Positions 42,130 through 52,188 of a stretch of 64,000 nt of DNA are shown here, in pieces; within the stretch, counting starts at the first letter, position 1, and each line of letters starts with the position of its first letter. Below the pieces are notes generated by a model that was not told where the DNA came from, searched no databases, and saw nothing but the letters and a program-made list of their open reading frames with translations. The position numbers were made by a program, and so were the translations under genes. The stretch spans positions 28,839 through 92,838 of the forward strand of contig JACTNC010000061.1 in assembly GCA_014584295.1 (NCBI GenBank), read 5' to 3'. Source of the stretch: Verrucomicrobiota bacterium (GTDB taxonomy: Bacteria > Verrucomicrobiota > Verrucomicrobiia > Opitutales > Opitutaceae).

Positions 42130-42633
42130 ATGCGTGCGGCAAGCCACGATTCCCTTCCAAAGACACTCGCATACCTGGCTTCGAAAGATTCTGGGGAAAG
42201 TGCGTTGCAACTGGAGGCGGTGCTTCACATTTTGGAAGCCGGTGAGCAGGTGATGCGAGGCCTGCGCCGCAATCTGGCACGGGAGGGCCTGACGGGGGAG
42301 GGTTTTCAGGTTCTCGCTGCGCTTGCGGACCTTCCAGAGGAGGTGCCGCTGTCCGAATTGATCGCGATCGTGGATGCTCCGCGCCCAATTCTGAGCGATA
42401 CCCTGACCCGTCTGGAGTACTCCAGCCTGATTGAGCGTCGACGCGGGGAACTGGATCGCCGGATGATCCGATTGAGGCTGACGCCAGCGGGCCGGAAGGC
42501 GACAGCGAATGTCTGCGGCCTTGTCCAGAAGAGCATCCGGCAGATACTCCATGGGATGAATGAGGATTCGGTACGCGGAATGATGGTACGCTGCGAAGCG
42601 ATCACCAAGGAGGCGAAGGCAATCGGCCTTTGA
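42130..42633 (+). CDS. MarR-family transcriptional regulator
   Basis: A 167-residue winged-helix regulator. The helix-turn-helix and wing are LPEEVPLSELIAIVDAPRPI, LSDTLTRLEYSSLIERRRGE and DRRMIRLRLTPAGRKATANV, where DRR-x-x-x-L-x-L-T-x-x-G is the MarR wing signature. Flanking helices (LQLEAVLHILEAGEQVMRGL and IRQILHGMNEDSVRGMMVRC) form the dimerisation domain. It is first in the efflux operon, 36 bases before the membrane fusion protein gene, so it probably represses the pump in the absence of a toxic ligand. The ligand is unknown. Confidence 0.88.
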   Translation: MRAASHDSLPKTLAYLASKDSGESALQLEAVLHILEAGEQVMRGLRRNLAREGLTGEGFQVLAALADLPEEVPLSELIAIVDAPRPILSDTLTRLEYSSLIERRRGELDRRMIRLRLTPAGRKATANVCGLVQKSIRQILHGMNEDSVRGMMVRCEAITKEAKAIGL

Positions 42634-42669
42634 CTTTCGAGAACAGGGTTTTCACTTACGGATTCATTT

Positions 42670-43887
42670 ATGATCAAGTTTCAACGATTCTCCGGCGTGG
42701 TCCACGGGCGGGCAAGGGCGATGACCTGTATTGCCGCCATTGTATGTCTTGCGGTGCTTGGCGGTTGCGCAAAGAAGAGTGTGCCTGCTGTTGCCAAGGG
42801 CGGCGCCCCGATGGAGGTGGGTGTGGTCACGGTGACACCCCGACCCTACACTTTGACTCGGGAGCTGCCGGGCAGGACTTCTGCCTATCGCATCGCGGAG
42901 GTTCGCGCGCGCGTCAGCGGTATTGTCTTGAAACGCCTGTTTGAGGAAGGCAGCGAAGTAACCGAGGGCCAGCCGCTTTACACAATCGATCCAGCGCCCT
43001 ATCAGGCAGCGCTCGACAGCGCCAAGGCGGGTTTGGCGCGTGCGGAGGCGCGATATGTGTCAGCGAAACTGCAGGCGGATCGGTATGATGCACTCTTCAA
43101 GGCCAGCGCGATCAGCCGACAGGAACTGGAGGATGTGGAGGCGGCGCTGCAGGTTGCGCTTGCCGATGTCGCGGCGGGCAAGGCCGCAGTTCAAACGGCG
43201 TCGATCAACCTCGAGTACACGCAGGTGTTTTCCCCGATTTCTGGAAGGATCGGCTCATCCCAGGTGACGGAGGGTGCCTATGTTCAATCCGGGCAGGCTA
43301 CCTTGCTTGCTACCGTCCAGCAGATCGACCGACTCTATGTCGATGTAAACCAGGCCAGCACCGAAGTGCTGCGGCTGCGCAAGGCGCTCCAGAGCGGGGT
43401 GCTCCACAGTGCGGGGCAGGGCGAAGGGGAAACGCGGGTGACACTACTGCTTGAGGATGGCAGCACCTATTCGCATGCGGGTACCCTCCAGTTTGCAGAC
43501 ATAACCGTTGAAGCCTCGACCGGTACGGTGCGCGTTCGTGCCTTGGTTCCCAATCCACAGCGCGAATTGCTCCCAGGCATGTTTGTGCGCGCTCGCATTG
43601 AGGAGGGGGTGAATCCCTCGGCGATCCTGGTGCCGCAGCAGGGCATATCGCGGAATCAGCGGGGACAGGCCACCGCGATGGTGGTGTCGGGAGAAGACAA
43701 GGCGGAGATGCGTGTTCTGACCGCCGAGCACGCAATTGGAAACGCATGGTTGGTGACGGCAGGATTGAAGGCCGGGGATCGGGTCATCGTGCAGAACCTT
43801 CAGCGGATCCGACCTGGATCTGCAGTTACGCCAGTTCAGGCCACGAACCTGGAGCCCGCTCAGTCCTCGGCCGGCAACACGCGGTAA
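42670..43887 (+). CDS. RND efflux membrane fusion protein, AcrA/MexA-type lipoprotein
   Basis: A 405-residue periplasmic adaptor. The signal ends in a lipobox (CLAVLGGCAKKS), so Cys33 should be lipidated. Then come the lipoyl half-motif and hairpin (EVRARVSGIVLKRLFEEGSE, VTEGQPLYTIDPAPYQAALD), the alpha-helical hairpin (RAEARYVSAKLQADRYDAL to ALQVALADVAAGKAAVQTA), the beta-barrel (FSPISGRIGSSQVTEGAYVQ) and the membrane-proximal domain (VPQQGISRNQRGQATAMVV). The typical length and order match AcrA/MexA. It connects the inner-membrane pump encoded 45 bases downstream to an outer-membrane channel not encoded here. Confidence 0.93.
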   Translation: MIKFQRFSGVVHGRARAMTCIAAIVCLAVLGGCAKKSVPAVAKGGAPMEVGVVTVTPRPYTLTRELPGRTSAYRIAEVRARVSGIVLKRLFEEGSEVTEGQPLYTIDPAPYQAALDSAKAGLARAEARYVSAKLQADRYDALFKASAISRQELEDVEAALQVALADVAAGKAAVQTASINLEYTQVFSPISGRIGSSQVTEGAYVQSGQATLLATVQQIDRLYVDVNQASTEVLRLRKALQSGVLHSAGQGEGETRVTLLLEDGSTYSHAGTLQFADITVEASTGTVRVRALVPNPQRELLPGMFVRARIEEGVNPSAILVPQQGISRNQRGQATAMVVSGEDKAEMRVLTAEHAIGNAWLVTAGLKAGDRVIVQNLQRIRPGSAVTPVQATNLEPAQSSAGNTR

Positions 43888-43932
43888 TCCGCGAATCCTG
43901 GCAGAATCCGTCCCAATCCGGAGACACGTCTC

Positions 43933-46900
43933 ATGGCCAAGTTTTTCATCGATCGACCCATTTTTGCATGGGTCATTGCGCTCGTCATCATGCTCACCGG
44001 GGTAGCGGCAATTCGCACGCTGCCGGTGGCTCAGTATCCCAGCATCGCCCCGCCCGCGATCTCCATCCGCGCGATCTATCCTGGCGCTTCAGCCAAGACT
44101 GTCGAGGACACCGTGACGCAGGTCATCGAGCAGCGGATGAACGGCATCGACAACCTGCGGTACATGGCTTCCACGAGCGACTCGGGCGGAAATGTCACCA
44201 TCACGCTGACATTTGAGGCGGGGACGAATGCCGACATCGCGCAGGTTCAGGTGCAGAACAAGCTGCAGCTCGCCATGCCGCTGTTGCCGCAGGAGGTTCA
44301 GCAGCAGGGCGTGAGCGTCACCAAGTCGGTCCGCAACTTCCTCATGGTCCTCGGCTTTGTTTCGAAGGACGGCAGCATGAGCCGCAACGACATTTCCGAC
44401 TACGTGGCGGCGAACATTCAGGATTCGATCAGCCGCATCCAGGGTGTGGGTGACATCCAGCTCTTCGGCACGCAGTATGCGATGAGGATCTGGCTGAATC
44501 CGGACAGCCTTGCGAACTACCGCCTGACGATCAGTGACATCACCACGGCACTGCAGGCGCAGAATGCCCAGGTGTCGGCGGGACAACTCGGTGGCACACC
44601 CGCGGTGCCAGGGCAGCGCATGGCCGCGACGATCACCGCCCAGACGCGCCTGGAAACGGCGGAGCAGTTCGGCAATGTGCTCCTCCGCGTAAACGAGGAT
44701 GGTTCGCAGGTGCGGCTTCGGGATGTTGCCCGCGTCGAACTCGGCGGTGAAAGCTACTCGATCGAAACGCGCTACAATGGACAGCCTGCATCAGGTATGG
44801 CCATCCGGCCGGCGACGGGTTCCAACGCACTTGAAACAGCGCGTCTGGTGCGCGAGAAGATGGATGAACTCTCGCAGTTCTTTCCGCCTGGTCTGACCGT
44901 CGAGTATCCGCTTGATACGACACCGTTTGTGAGGATTTCAATCACGGAGGTCGTCAAGACCCTTATTGAGGCGATCGTCCTGGTCTTTCTCGTGATGTAC
45001 CTGTTCATGCAGAATTTCCGGGCAACGTTAATCCCAACGATTGCCGTGCCGGTGGTGCTGCTGGGGACATTTGGGGTGATGGACGCGGCAGGTTTCTCGA
45101 TCAATACCCTGACGATGTTCGGCATGGTGCTTGCCATCGGACTACTGGTGGACGACGCGATCGTCGTGGTTGAAAATGTTGAGCGATTGATGAGCGAGGA
45201 AGGGCTTTCTCCCAGGGATGCGACTCGAAAATCCATGGGCCAGATCACCGGTGCCTTGATCGGAATTGCGCTGGTGTTGTCTGCGGTGTTCGTGCCGATG
45301 GCGTTCTTTGGCGGCTCCGTCGGCGTGATCTACCGCCAGTTTTCGATCACTGTGGTGTCGGCGATGGTGCTCTCCGTGGTTGTGGCGATTGTCCTTACGC
45401 CAGCCCTGTGCGCGACGATGCTGAAACCCATCCCGAAGGGGCATCACGTGGCAAAGCGCGGTTTTTTTGGTTGGTTCAACCGCACGTTCGAACGGAGTTC
45501 GATCAAGTACACTTCGGGCGTTGCCGGACTGCTGAAACGCACGGGACGCTCGCTGCTGGTTTATGTCGCGATCCTCGGAGCGATGGGATTGCTCTTCCTG
45601 CGCATGCCGAAGGGATTTCTTCCGGACGAAGACCAGGGGTTGATGTTTGCGCAGGTGCTTCTGCCGGTGGGCTCCACGCAGGAACAGACGCTGGCTGTCA
45701 TGAAGGATGTGGAGAAGCATTTTCTCGAAAATGAGAAGGCCAACATAGAATCGATTTTCACCGTGGCGGGGTTCAGTTTTGGCGGGCAGGGGCAGCACAC
45801 GGGTCTTGCGTTCATCAAGCTGAAGGACTGGGCGGAACGGCCTGGGAAGGATGCGAAGGTCAGGGCGATTGCGGGCCGGGCGATGGGTGCATTCATGAAG
45901 TTCAAGGATGCGATTGCCTTTGCCTTTGCACCGCCGGCGGTCCTCGAACTGGGAACTGCGAACGGCTTCGATTTTCGCCTCCAGGACCAGGCGGGGCTTG
46001 GTCATGACAGACTGATGGAGGCGAGGTCGCAGTTTCTTGAACTCGCCGCGAAGCATCCCGATCTCGCGAATGTGCGACCGAGTGGGTTCGAAGACAATCC
46101 CCAGTACAAGATCGACGTCGATCAGGAGAAGGCCAGCGCGCTCGGAGTTTCACTGAGCGACATCAACCGGACGCTGTCAGCGGCGTGGGGATCGTCTTAC
46201 GTGAATGACTTCATCGACAAGGGCAGGGTCAAACGCGTCTATCTCCAGGCGGATGCGCCTTTCCGCATGCTGCCTGAGGATGTGAACCGCTGGTACGTGA
46301 GAAACAGCAGCAAGGAGATGGTTCCTTTTTCTGCCTTTGCGACCGCACGCTGGATTTACGGTTCGCCTCTCCTTGAGCGATTCAACGGACTTCCCGCGAT
46401 CGCGTTTCAGGGTGAGCCCGCCCCGGGCAAGAGCACCGGGGATGCGATGGCGGCTCTTGAGGAGATCTCCAAACAGCTCCCGCTTGGGACTGGTCATGCC
46501 TGGGGAGGATTGTCATTCGAGGAACGTCTTTCCGGTTCGCAGGCTCCGGCCCTGTATGCCGTTTCACTGCTCGTGGTTTTCCTCTGCCTTGCGGCGCTCT
46601 ATGAAAGCTGGTCCATCCCGTTTTCCGTGATGCTGGTGGTGCCGTTGGGCGTCATCGGCGCCCTGCTGGCCGCGCTTCTTCGTGGTCTTCCGAATGATGT
46701 CTATTTCCAGGTTGGTTTGCTGACCACGATCGGGCTGTCCTGCAAGAATGCCATTCTCATCGTCGAATTTGCAAAGGAGGGATACGATCGCGGAATGAGT
46801 CTGATTGATGCCACCCTCATGGCAGCCCGTCAACGCCTGCGACCGATCTTGATGACCTCGTTTGCCTTCGTTCTCGGCGTGCTTCCGCTCGTCCGGGCCA

Positions 46901-47061
46901 ACGGTGCAGGATCTGGCAGCCAGAATGCGATCGGAACGGGTGTGATGGGAGGCATGCTGAGCGCGACCTTCCTGGCAATTTTCCTGATCCCGGTGTTCTT
47001 TGTTACGGTTCTGAAACTCATGAAGGTCAAGCCGAGGCCCGAACACAAGGATCAGACCTGA
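43933..47061 (+). CDS. RND multidrug efflux permease, AcrB/MexB (HAE1) type
   Basis: A 1042-residue proton-driven pump. It starts [20 protein letters not shown] with TM1, and has the canonical proton-relay Asp pair in TM4 ([20 protein letters not shown]) and the TM10 Lys in [14 protein letters not shown]. Two large periplasmic loops contain the pore and docking domains ([40 protein letters not shown]), and [20 protein letters not shown] is the TM3 region. Length and motifs match AcrB/MexB rather than metal or MdtBC pumps. It would expel drugs, detergents or plant phenolics as a homotrimer with the upstream fusion protein under MarR/LysR control. A strong hairpin follows. Confidence 0.95.
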   Translation: MAKFFIDRPIFAWVIALVIMLTGVAAIRTLPVAQYPSIAPPAISIRAIYPGASAKTVEDTVTQVIEQRMNGIDNLRYMASTSDSGGNVTITLTFEAGTNADIAQVQVQNKLQLAMPLLPQEVQQQGVSVTKSVRNFLMVLGFVSKDGSMSRNDISDYVAANIQDSISRIQGVGDIQLFGTQYAMRIWLNPDSLANYRLTISDITTALQAQNAQVSAGQLGGTPAVPGQRMAATITAQTRLETAEQFGNVLLRVNEDGSQVRLRDVARVELGGESYSIETRYNGQPASGMAIRPATGSNALETARLVREKMDELSQFFPPGLTVEYPLDTTPFVRISITEVVKTLIEAIVLVFLVMYLFMQNFRATLIPTIAVPVVLLGTFGVMDAAGFSINTLTMFGMVLAIGLLVDDAIVVVENVERLMSEEGLSPRDATRKSMGQITGALIGIALVLSAVFVPMAFFGGSVGVIYRQFSITVVSAMVLSVVVAIVLTPALCATMLKPIPKGHHVAKRGFFGWFNRTFERSSIKYTSGVAGLLKRTGRSLLVYVAILGAMGLLFLRMPKGFLPDEDQGLMFAQVLLPVGSTQEQTLAVMKDVEKHFLENEKANIESIFTVAGFSFGGQGQHTGLAFIKLKDWAERPGKDAKVRAIAGRAMGAFMKFKDAIAFAFAPPAVLELGTANGFDFRLQDQAGLGHDRLMEARSQFLELAAKHPDLANVRPSGFEDNPQYKIDVDQEKASALGVSLSDINRTLSAAWGSSYVNDFIDKGRVKRVYLQADAPFRMLPEDVNRWYVRNSSKEMVPFSAFATARWIYGSPLLERFNGLPAIAFQGEPAPGKSTGDAMAALEEISKQLPLGTGHAWGGLSFEERLSGSQAPALYAVSLLVVFLCLAALYESWSIPFSVMLVVPLGVIGALLAALLRGLPNDVYFQVGLLTTIGLSCKNAILIVEFAKEGYDRGMSLIDATLMAARQRLRPILMTSFAFVLGVLPLVRANGAGSGSQNAIGTGVMGGMLSATFLAIFLIPVFFVTVLKLMKVKPRPEHKDQT

Positions 47062-47075
47062 TACGAAAAGATTCG

Positions 47076-47102
47076 GTGCCGGGTCGGCTTTCGACCCGGC
47101 AC
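47076..47102. terminator. Bidirectional terminator-like hairpin between acrB-type gene and glnS
   Basis: An 11-bp perfect stem (47076-47086 with 47092-47102) and a 5-base loop, in the 76-bp gap between convergent genes. It has no clear T-run on either side, so termination strength is uncertain, but position and symmetry suit a shared terminator. Confidence 0.65.
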
Positions 47103-47137
47103 GTAACACTTGACGTGCTTCGGAATGCCAACAGGAG

Positions 47138-48916
47138 CTATTTTGCCCAGGTGTCCTTGAGAGTAATTGTCCGGTTGAAGACAGGAAGTCTACCCGGCGC
47201 AGGATGGGAGTCGCGTGTGAAGTACCCCAAGCGCTCGAACTGGTAAGGCACGCCCGCAACGGCATCCCGCAGCGAGGACTCCAGTCTTGCTGTGACGACC
47301 TCCAGTGACTTCGGATTTACGACCGCGGAGAAATCCTTCTCGCCCGCGGGTTCGGAAACCGTGAATAATCGGTCGTAGAGCCGGACTTCCGCGTCGAAGC
47401 AATTGCGGGAGCTCACCCAATGAATGGTGCCTTTGACCTTGCGGTCCGCATTGGGGCCGCCGGCCCGAGAGGTCAGGTCGGCCGTGCAGCGCAGTTCTCG
47501 AACTGCCCCGGTGTCATCCTTCACGATCTCGTCGAGCTTGATGATGCAGGCGTACTTCAACCTCACCTCACCGCCGGGCTTCAGGCGGAAATATTTGGGC
47601 GGCGGAACCTCGGCAAAGTCGTCGCTCTCGATGAACACCTCGCGCGTGAGCGCCAAGGGACGACGAGTGGGGGCTTCCGATTGGGGATTGTTCACGGCCT
47701 CGCAGGGAATCGATTCCGCCTCGGAGATGTTTGTAAGAGTGATCCTGATCGGCTTGAGGACGGCAAAGCGCCGCTCAGAGAGGGCGTTCAACTCATCGCG
47801 GACAGCATGCTCAAAGAGCGCGATGTCGGTCACGCTGTTGAATCGCGTCACGCCCACTCCGATCACGAATCGGCGCAGTGCCGAGGCGGGGATACCGCGT
47901 CGGCGCAGAGCGGAGAGTGTTGGCAGCCGGGGATCATCCCATCCTTCGACGATCCTCTCATTGACCAACTGATGGAGCTTCCGTTTCGAGACGAGCGTGT
48001 ATCCCGGGACGAGTTTCGCAAATTCGTACTGGTGGGGAAGTGTGCGCGGAAGGTCCAGATTTTCGAGAATCCAGTCGTAGAGTGGGCGGTGATCGACAAA
48101 CTCGAGCGTGCAGAGGCTGTGGGTGATGCCTTCTATGTAGTCACTCAGGCAGTGGGCGTAGTCGTAAAGCGGGTAGATGCACCAGGCATTTCCTGTCTGA
48201 TGATGGGGCACATGACGGATGCGATAGAGGAGCGGGTCGCGCAGCCAGACGTTCGGTGCCGACATATCGATCTTGGCACGCAATGAGCGGGCACCATCCG
48301 GAAATTCGCCCGCTCGCATGCGCTGAAACAGGTCGAGGTTCTCCTCCACGGAGCGATTTCTCCATGGAGATTCCCGGCCCGGCTGATCGGGCGCACCCCG
48401 ATACTCGTCCGTTTCCTTTGGTGAAAGGTCGCACACGTAGGCCTTGCCCGCCTTGATCAAAACAATGGCATAATCAAAAAGTGCCTCAAAGTAGTCGCTG
48501 GCGAAAAAGGGCTCCGCGCCTGCGCTGTCCGGCGCGACGGGCGAAATGTGGTAGTCGAGGCTGCCGTTCCGGCACTCTTTGAGCGGCTTCGCTCCGCGCG
48601 GTTTGAATGCCAGGCAATGGTCTGCCCATCCTGAGATCAACCAGCGAACGTCTGTGATGATGGAGTCGACGTATTCCGCCTCCTCCTTTGCCGGGTTGGT
48701 GTCGTCGAATCGCAGGTTGCATTGTCCGTTTCGCTCCCGAGCGATGCCAAAATTCAGGCAAATTGACTTGGCGTGACCGATGTGGAGGTACCCATTGGGC
48801 TCCGGCGGAAATCGTGTCACGATCTTTGCATGACGGCCCGCAGCGACATCGGCTGCGACGATGTCGCGAATGAAGTCGGAGGGCTCGGATGCGGATGTGG
48901 AGGTTTCTGCAGACAT
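47138..48916 (-). CDS. glnS: Glutaminyl-tRNA synthetase
   Basis: A 592-residue class I aminoacyl-tRNA synthetase; the ATG at 48916 is preferred, the upstream frame being only a leader. The HIGH motif is RFPPEPNGYLHIGHAKS and the KMSKS equivalent is TLVSKRKLHQL. Family features include RFDDTNPAKEEAEYVDSI, IYPLYDYAHCLSDYIEGITH, TLEFVDHRPLYDWILENL and the anticodon-binding beta barrels near the end (LKPIRITLTN, CNIKLDEIV-like strands, RLYDRLFTVSEP). It charges tRNA-Gln directly, so this lineage does not need to rely on GatCAB for Gln-tRNA. The presence of the tRNA-Gln(TTG) gene in the same window is probably coincidental. Confidence 0.96.
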   Translation of the reverse strand: MSAETSTSASEPSDFIRDIVAADVAAGRHAKIVTRFPPEPNGYLHIGHAKSICLNFGIARERNGQCNLRFDDTNPAKEEAEYVDSIITDVRWLISGWADHCLAFKPRGAKPLKECRNGSLDYHISPVAPDSAGAEPFFASDYFEALFDYAIVLIKAGKAYVCDLSPKETDEYRGAPDQPGRESPWRNRSVEENLDLFQRMRAGEFPDGARSLRAKIDMSAPNVWLRDPLLYRIRHVPHHQTGNAWCIYPLYDYAHCLSDYIEGITHSLCTLEFVDHRPLYDWILENLDLPRTLPHQYEFAKLVPGYTLVSKRKLHQLVNERIVEGWDDPRLPTLSALRRRGIPASALRRFVIGVGVTRFNSVTDIALFEHAVRDELNALSERRFAVLKPIRITLTNISEAESIPCEAVNNPQSEAPTRRPLALTREVFIESDDFAEVPPPKYFRLKPGGEVRLKYACIIKLDEIVKDDTGAVRELRCTADLTSRAGGPNADRKVKGTIHWVSSRNCFDAEVRLYDRLFTVSEPAGEKDFSAVVNPKSLEVVTARLESSLRDAVAGVPYQFERLGYFTRDSHPAPGRLPVFNRTITLKDTWAK

Positions 48917-49056
48917 GCGCTCCAAGGAAAAGTCATCTCCCCGTGCAAGGCAATGACCCAAACGTCGTCATGTCGCGCTCGGGAAAACGCTCAAATGGGG
49001 CCGATCTGCAATGCGCTTGATGTGCATGACCGGCGCACCGGCGGGAGTTTCACATT

Positions 49057-52000
49057 TCAGACGTGTGCCGGAGCGGGTTCTCGCTCTGCTGTCGATTCAG
49101 GGGAGATCACCTTGGACTTCGGACGCTTGCGGAGGCGTTCAAGCCACAGATAAACGACTGGGACGGAGTAAAGCGTTAGCAGCTGGCTGACGGCCAGTCC
49201 GCCTGCAATTGCCAGGCCGAGTGGTCGGCGCAGTTCGACACCCTCGCCTGTTGCGAGAATCAGTGGAAGTGCACCGAGCAGAGCCGCCAGATTGGTCATC
49301 AGGATCGGGCGAAAACGCATGACTGCGGCCTGGTAGATGGCGGCCCGCGGTACAAGCCCGTCACGCCGTTCCGCCTCGAGGGCGAAATCGATCATGAGGA
49401 TGGCATTCTTCATCACGATCCCGACCAGCAGAAAGAGCCCGAGGAGGGCGATGAGAGTAAACTCCGTTCCTGTGAGGCGAAGGGCAAGCAGTGCCCCGAG
49501 TCCCGCGGATGGCAGCGTGGAAAGAATGGTTATTGGATGCAGAAGACTCTCATAGAGGACTCCCAGGACCAGGTACACAGCAACCAGCACGCCTAGGATA
49601 AGAAGGGGCTGGTTCTTCAGGCTGTTCTGGAAGCTTTGCGCACTACCGCCGAGACGGGCATAAATTTCGGTGGGCAGCATGATTGCGGCGAGTGCGTCGT
49701 CGATGGCTTTCAGCGCCTGATCAAGCGAGACTCCGGGTGCGAGTGAGAAGCCAATGTTCATCGATGCAAACTGGCTCGTGTGGCGCACGCGATCATCGAT
49801 CAATGCAAAATCATAGCGGGCGAAGGCAGACAGCGGAACGCGTGATCCATCCCGCGCGATGACCTGCACCTGATCAAGGGTGATGGGGTCCTGAGTGTAC
49901 TGAGGTTCGAGTTCCATGACGACGCGGTACTGGTTCAAGGAATCGTACAGGGTGGCGATCTGCCGCTGACTGAAGGAGCTGTTCAGCACCTGGGTGACCA
50001 TGCGCATGTCGACGCCGAGGCGGCGCGCAGCATCCCGGTCGATATGCAGGCGAACCTGTTTGGTTCCCCTTTCGGAGGGTGCATTGACATCCACAAGCTC
50101 TGGCAGCTCACGCAGTGCCTCTGACACCTTGGGTCCCCAGGTCCGCAGATCCGAGAGTTCGCTTGCCAGGAGAAGAAATTCATAGGAGCCCGAGTCAGAC
50201 GTCCGAGGAGAGTCGATGTCCTGCGATACACTCATCCAGAGCATGCCTCCTGGAATTTGCGGGGTCTTGGCGCGGATTCGATTGATCACCTCGGTGGCGG
50301 AAACCTTACGTTCGTCCAGTGGTTTGAGACGGACCATGACCCGCGAATTGCTGAGTCCGCCGGAACCACCGCTTGTACCGATGACGTCCTGGACCGCGGG
50401 GTCGGCCAGCAGCAGGCGACGATAGGCCTCGATCTTTGGCTGCATGACCTGGAAGGAGAATCCGTCATCACCCCGTACGAAGCCCGAGATCTGTCCGGTG
50501 TCCTGCGGTGGAAGGAATCCCTTGGGAATACGGATATATAGGGTGACCGTGAGGGCGATGGTTCCAATCAGGGTGATGAGGGTGAGGGTCGAGTGTTGGA
50601 TCACCCAGGCGAGCGAACGCGCGTACGTGTTGCGCAGGCGGTCAATGAACCAGGTGCTGATTCGTGCGAGTCGTCCTGCCGAGTGGTTGGACACGGATTT
50701 GAGCCACCTTGCGCACAGGCTTGGCGTGAGTGTGAGGGAAACCGCGAGGGATACGGTGATGGCAGCGGCAAGCGTGATCGAGAATTCGCGAAACAGCCGC
50801 TCGATAAGTCCTCCCATAAAGAGGATGGAAACAAAGACGACGACGAGCGACAGGTTCATGGCAAGGAGCGTGAAACCGACCTCGCTTGAGCCCTTCAACG
50901 CTGCCCGAAAGGGGGATAGCCCGCGCTCGATGTGCCGCGAGATATTTTCGAGCACGACAATGGCGTCGTCCACCACAAGCCCTGCGGCGACGATCAGTGC
51001 CATCAGCGACAGGTTGTTCAGCGAGAACCCGTACAGGTACATGATCGAGAACGTACCGATCAATGAGACGGGTATCGCGAGACTCGGGATGAGGGCTGAC
51101 CGAGCGTTTCCGAGAAAAAGAAGCACGACGAGAACCACCAATCCGCCTGAGATGATCAGCGTTTTGCGGGCTTCCCTGAGAGTCGCCCGGATGCCGGGAG
51201 ACCTGTCCATGACAACCGCGAGATCGGCATCTGCTGGCAGAAGAGCGCGCAGCGAAGGCAGTTCCGCGTAGATCTCATCGATTGTTTCGATGATGTTTGC
51301 GCCGGGCTGTCGACTGATCATGAGGAGCACCGCGGGCCGATCATTGTAGAAGCCACTACTGTAGCGGTCTTCGACCGAGTCGGTCACGGTGGCGACATCG
51401 CCCAGCCGCACGGGTGCTCCGTTCTCGTACCGGATGATAAGCGGCAGGTATTGCTCGGCGCGCCGCAACTGGTCGTTTGTCTGCACCTGCCACGTACGGT
51501 CACCACCGTCGATGAAGCCACGGGGCTTGAGCGAATTTGCCTCGCTGATGGCCGTACGGACCTCGTCGAGGGCAATACCATAATGCGCGAGTGAATTCGG
51601 ATTCAACTGCACCCGCACGGCAGGGAGGGAACTTCCACCCACGCTAACTTCGCCGACGCCGCGGATTTGGGAGAGCTTCTGTGCAATCAGGGTCGATGCG
51701 GCATCGTAGAGGACGCCGGGGGCAAGATTGGGCGAACTCAGGGCTAGCGCCATGATCGGAGCCTGTGAGGGGTTCGTCTTCTTGTAGCTCGGATTGCCGG
51801 GCATTCCTGCGGGCAATTGGCTGCGGGCAGCATTGATCGCAGCCTGGACGTCCCTCGCGGCGGCGTTGATGTCGCGATCAAACGCGAATTCGAGCATGAT
51901 GCTCGACGCTCCCTGGTTGCTCCACGAATAGATGCCGGTAACTCCCGCGATGCTGCCGAATGCGCGTTCGAGCGGGGTCGCGACAGCGGATGCCATCGTC

Positions 52001-52170
52001 TCCGGGCTGGCTCCGGGCAGCGACGCGCTCACGCGGATCGTGGGGAAATCGACCTGTGGAAGCGGTGCAATGGGAAGCAATCCATAGGCGAGCAATCCGA
52101 GCAGAACCAACGCGGCGGCAACGAGGCAGCTTGCCACCGGACGTCGGATGAATGGACGGGAGAGATTCAT
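49057..52170 (-). CDS. RND efflux permease, MdtC-like (second permease of a heteromeric pump)
   Basis: A 1037-residue RND permease: MNLSRPFIRRPVASCLVAAA at TM1, SIPVSLIGTF-like TM3 region (ALIPSLAIPVSLIGTFSIMY), the TM4 Asp pair in VAAGLVVDDAIVVLENISRH and TM10 Lys in [20 protein letters not shown]. The motif variants (IVMKNAI, LEAERRDGL) match MdtC/MexN-type permeases. It starts 18 bases after the stop of the other permease, so the two are made from one transcript and probably assemble as an MdtB2C heterotrimer. Substrates in known relatives include bile salts and novobiocin, but here they are unknown. Confidence 0.93.
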   Translation of the reverse strand: MNLSRPFIRRPVASCLVAAALVLLGLLAYGLLPIAPLPQVDFPTIRVSASLPGASPETMASAVATPLERAFGSIAGVTGIYSWSNQGASSIMLEFAFDRDINAAARDVQAAINAARSQLPAGMPGNPSYKKTNPSQAPIMALALSSPNLAPGVLYDAASTLIAQKLSQIRGVGEVSVGGSSLPAVRVQLNPNSLAHYGIALDEVRTAISEANSLKPRGFIDGGDRTWQVQTNDQLRRAEQYLPLIIRYENGAPVRLGDVATVTDSVEDRYSSGFYNDRPAVLLMISRQPGANIIETIDEIYAELPSLRALLPADADLAVVMDRSPGIRATLREARKTLIISGGLVVLVVLLFLGNARSALIPSLAIPVSLIGTFSIMYLYGFSLNNLSLMALIVAAGLVVDDAIVVLENISRHIERGLSPFRAALKGSSEVGFTLLAMNLSLVVVFVSILFMGGLIERLFREFSITLAAAITVSLAVSLTLTPSLCARWLKSVSNHSAGRLARISTWFIDRLRNTYARSLAWVIQHSTLTLITLIGTIALTVTLYIRIPKGFLPPQDTGQISGFVRGDDGFSFQVMQPKIEAYRRLLLADPAVQDVIGTSGGSGGLSNSRVMVRLKPLDERKVSATEVINRIRAKTPQIPGGMLWMSVSQDIDSPRTSDSGSYEFLLLASELSDLRTWGPKVSEALRELPELVDVNAPSERGTKQVRLHIDRDAARRLGVDMRMVTQVLNSSFSQRQIATLYDSLNQYRVVMELEPQYTQDPITLDQVQVIARDGSRVPLSAFARYDFALIDDRVRHTSQFASMNIGFSLAPGVSLDQALKAIDDALAAIMLPTEIYARLGGSAQSFQNSLKNQPLLILGVLVAVYLVLGVLYESLLHPITILSTLPSAGLGALLALRLTGTEFTLIALLGLFLLVGIVMKNAILMIDFALEAERRDGLVPRAAIYQAAVMRFRPILMTNLAALLGALPLILATGEGVELRRPLGLAIAGGLAVSQLLTLYSVPVVYLWLERLRKRPKSKVISPESTAEREPAPAHV

Positions 52171-52188
52171 GCCCGCTGCAGTGTTTCC

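Noticed and set aside
47420..48286. 288-codon plus-strand frame
   Set aside because: It is antisense to glnS with no domain.
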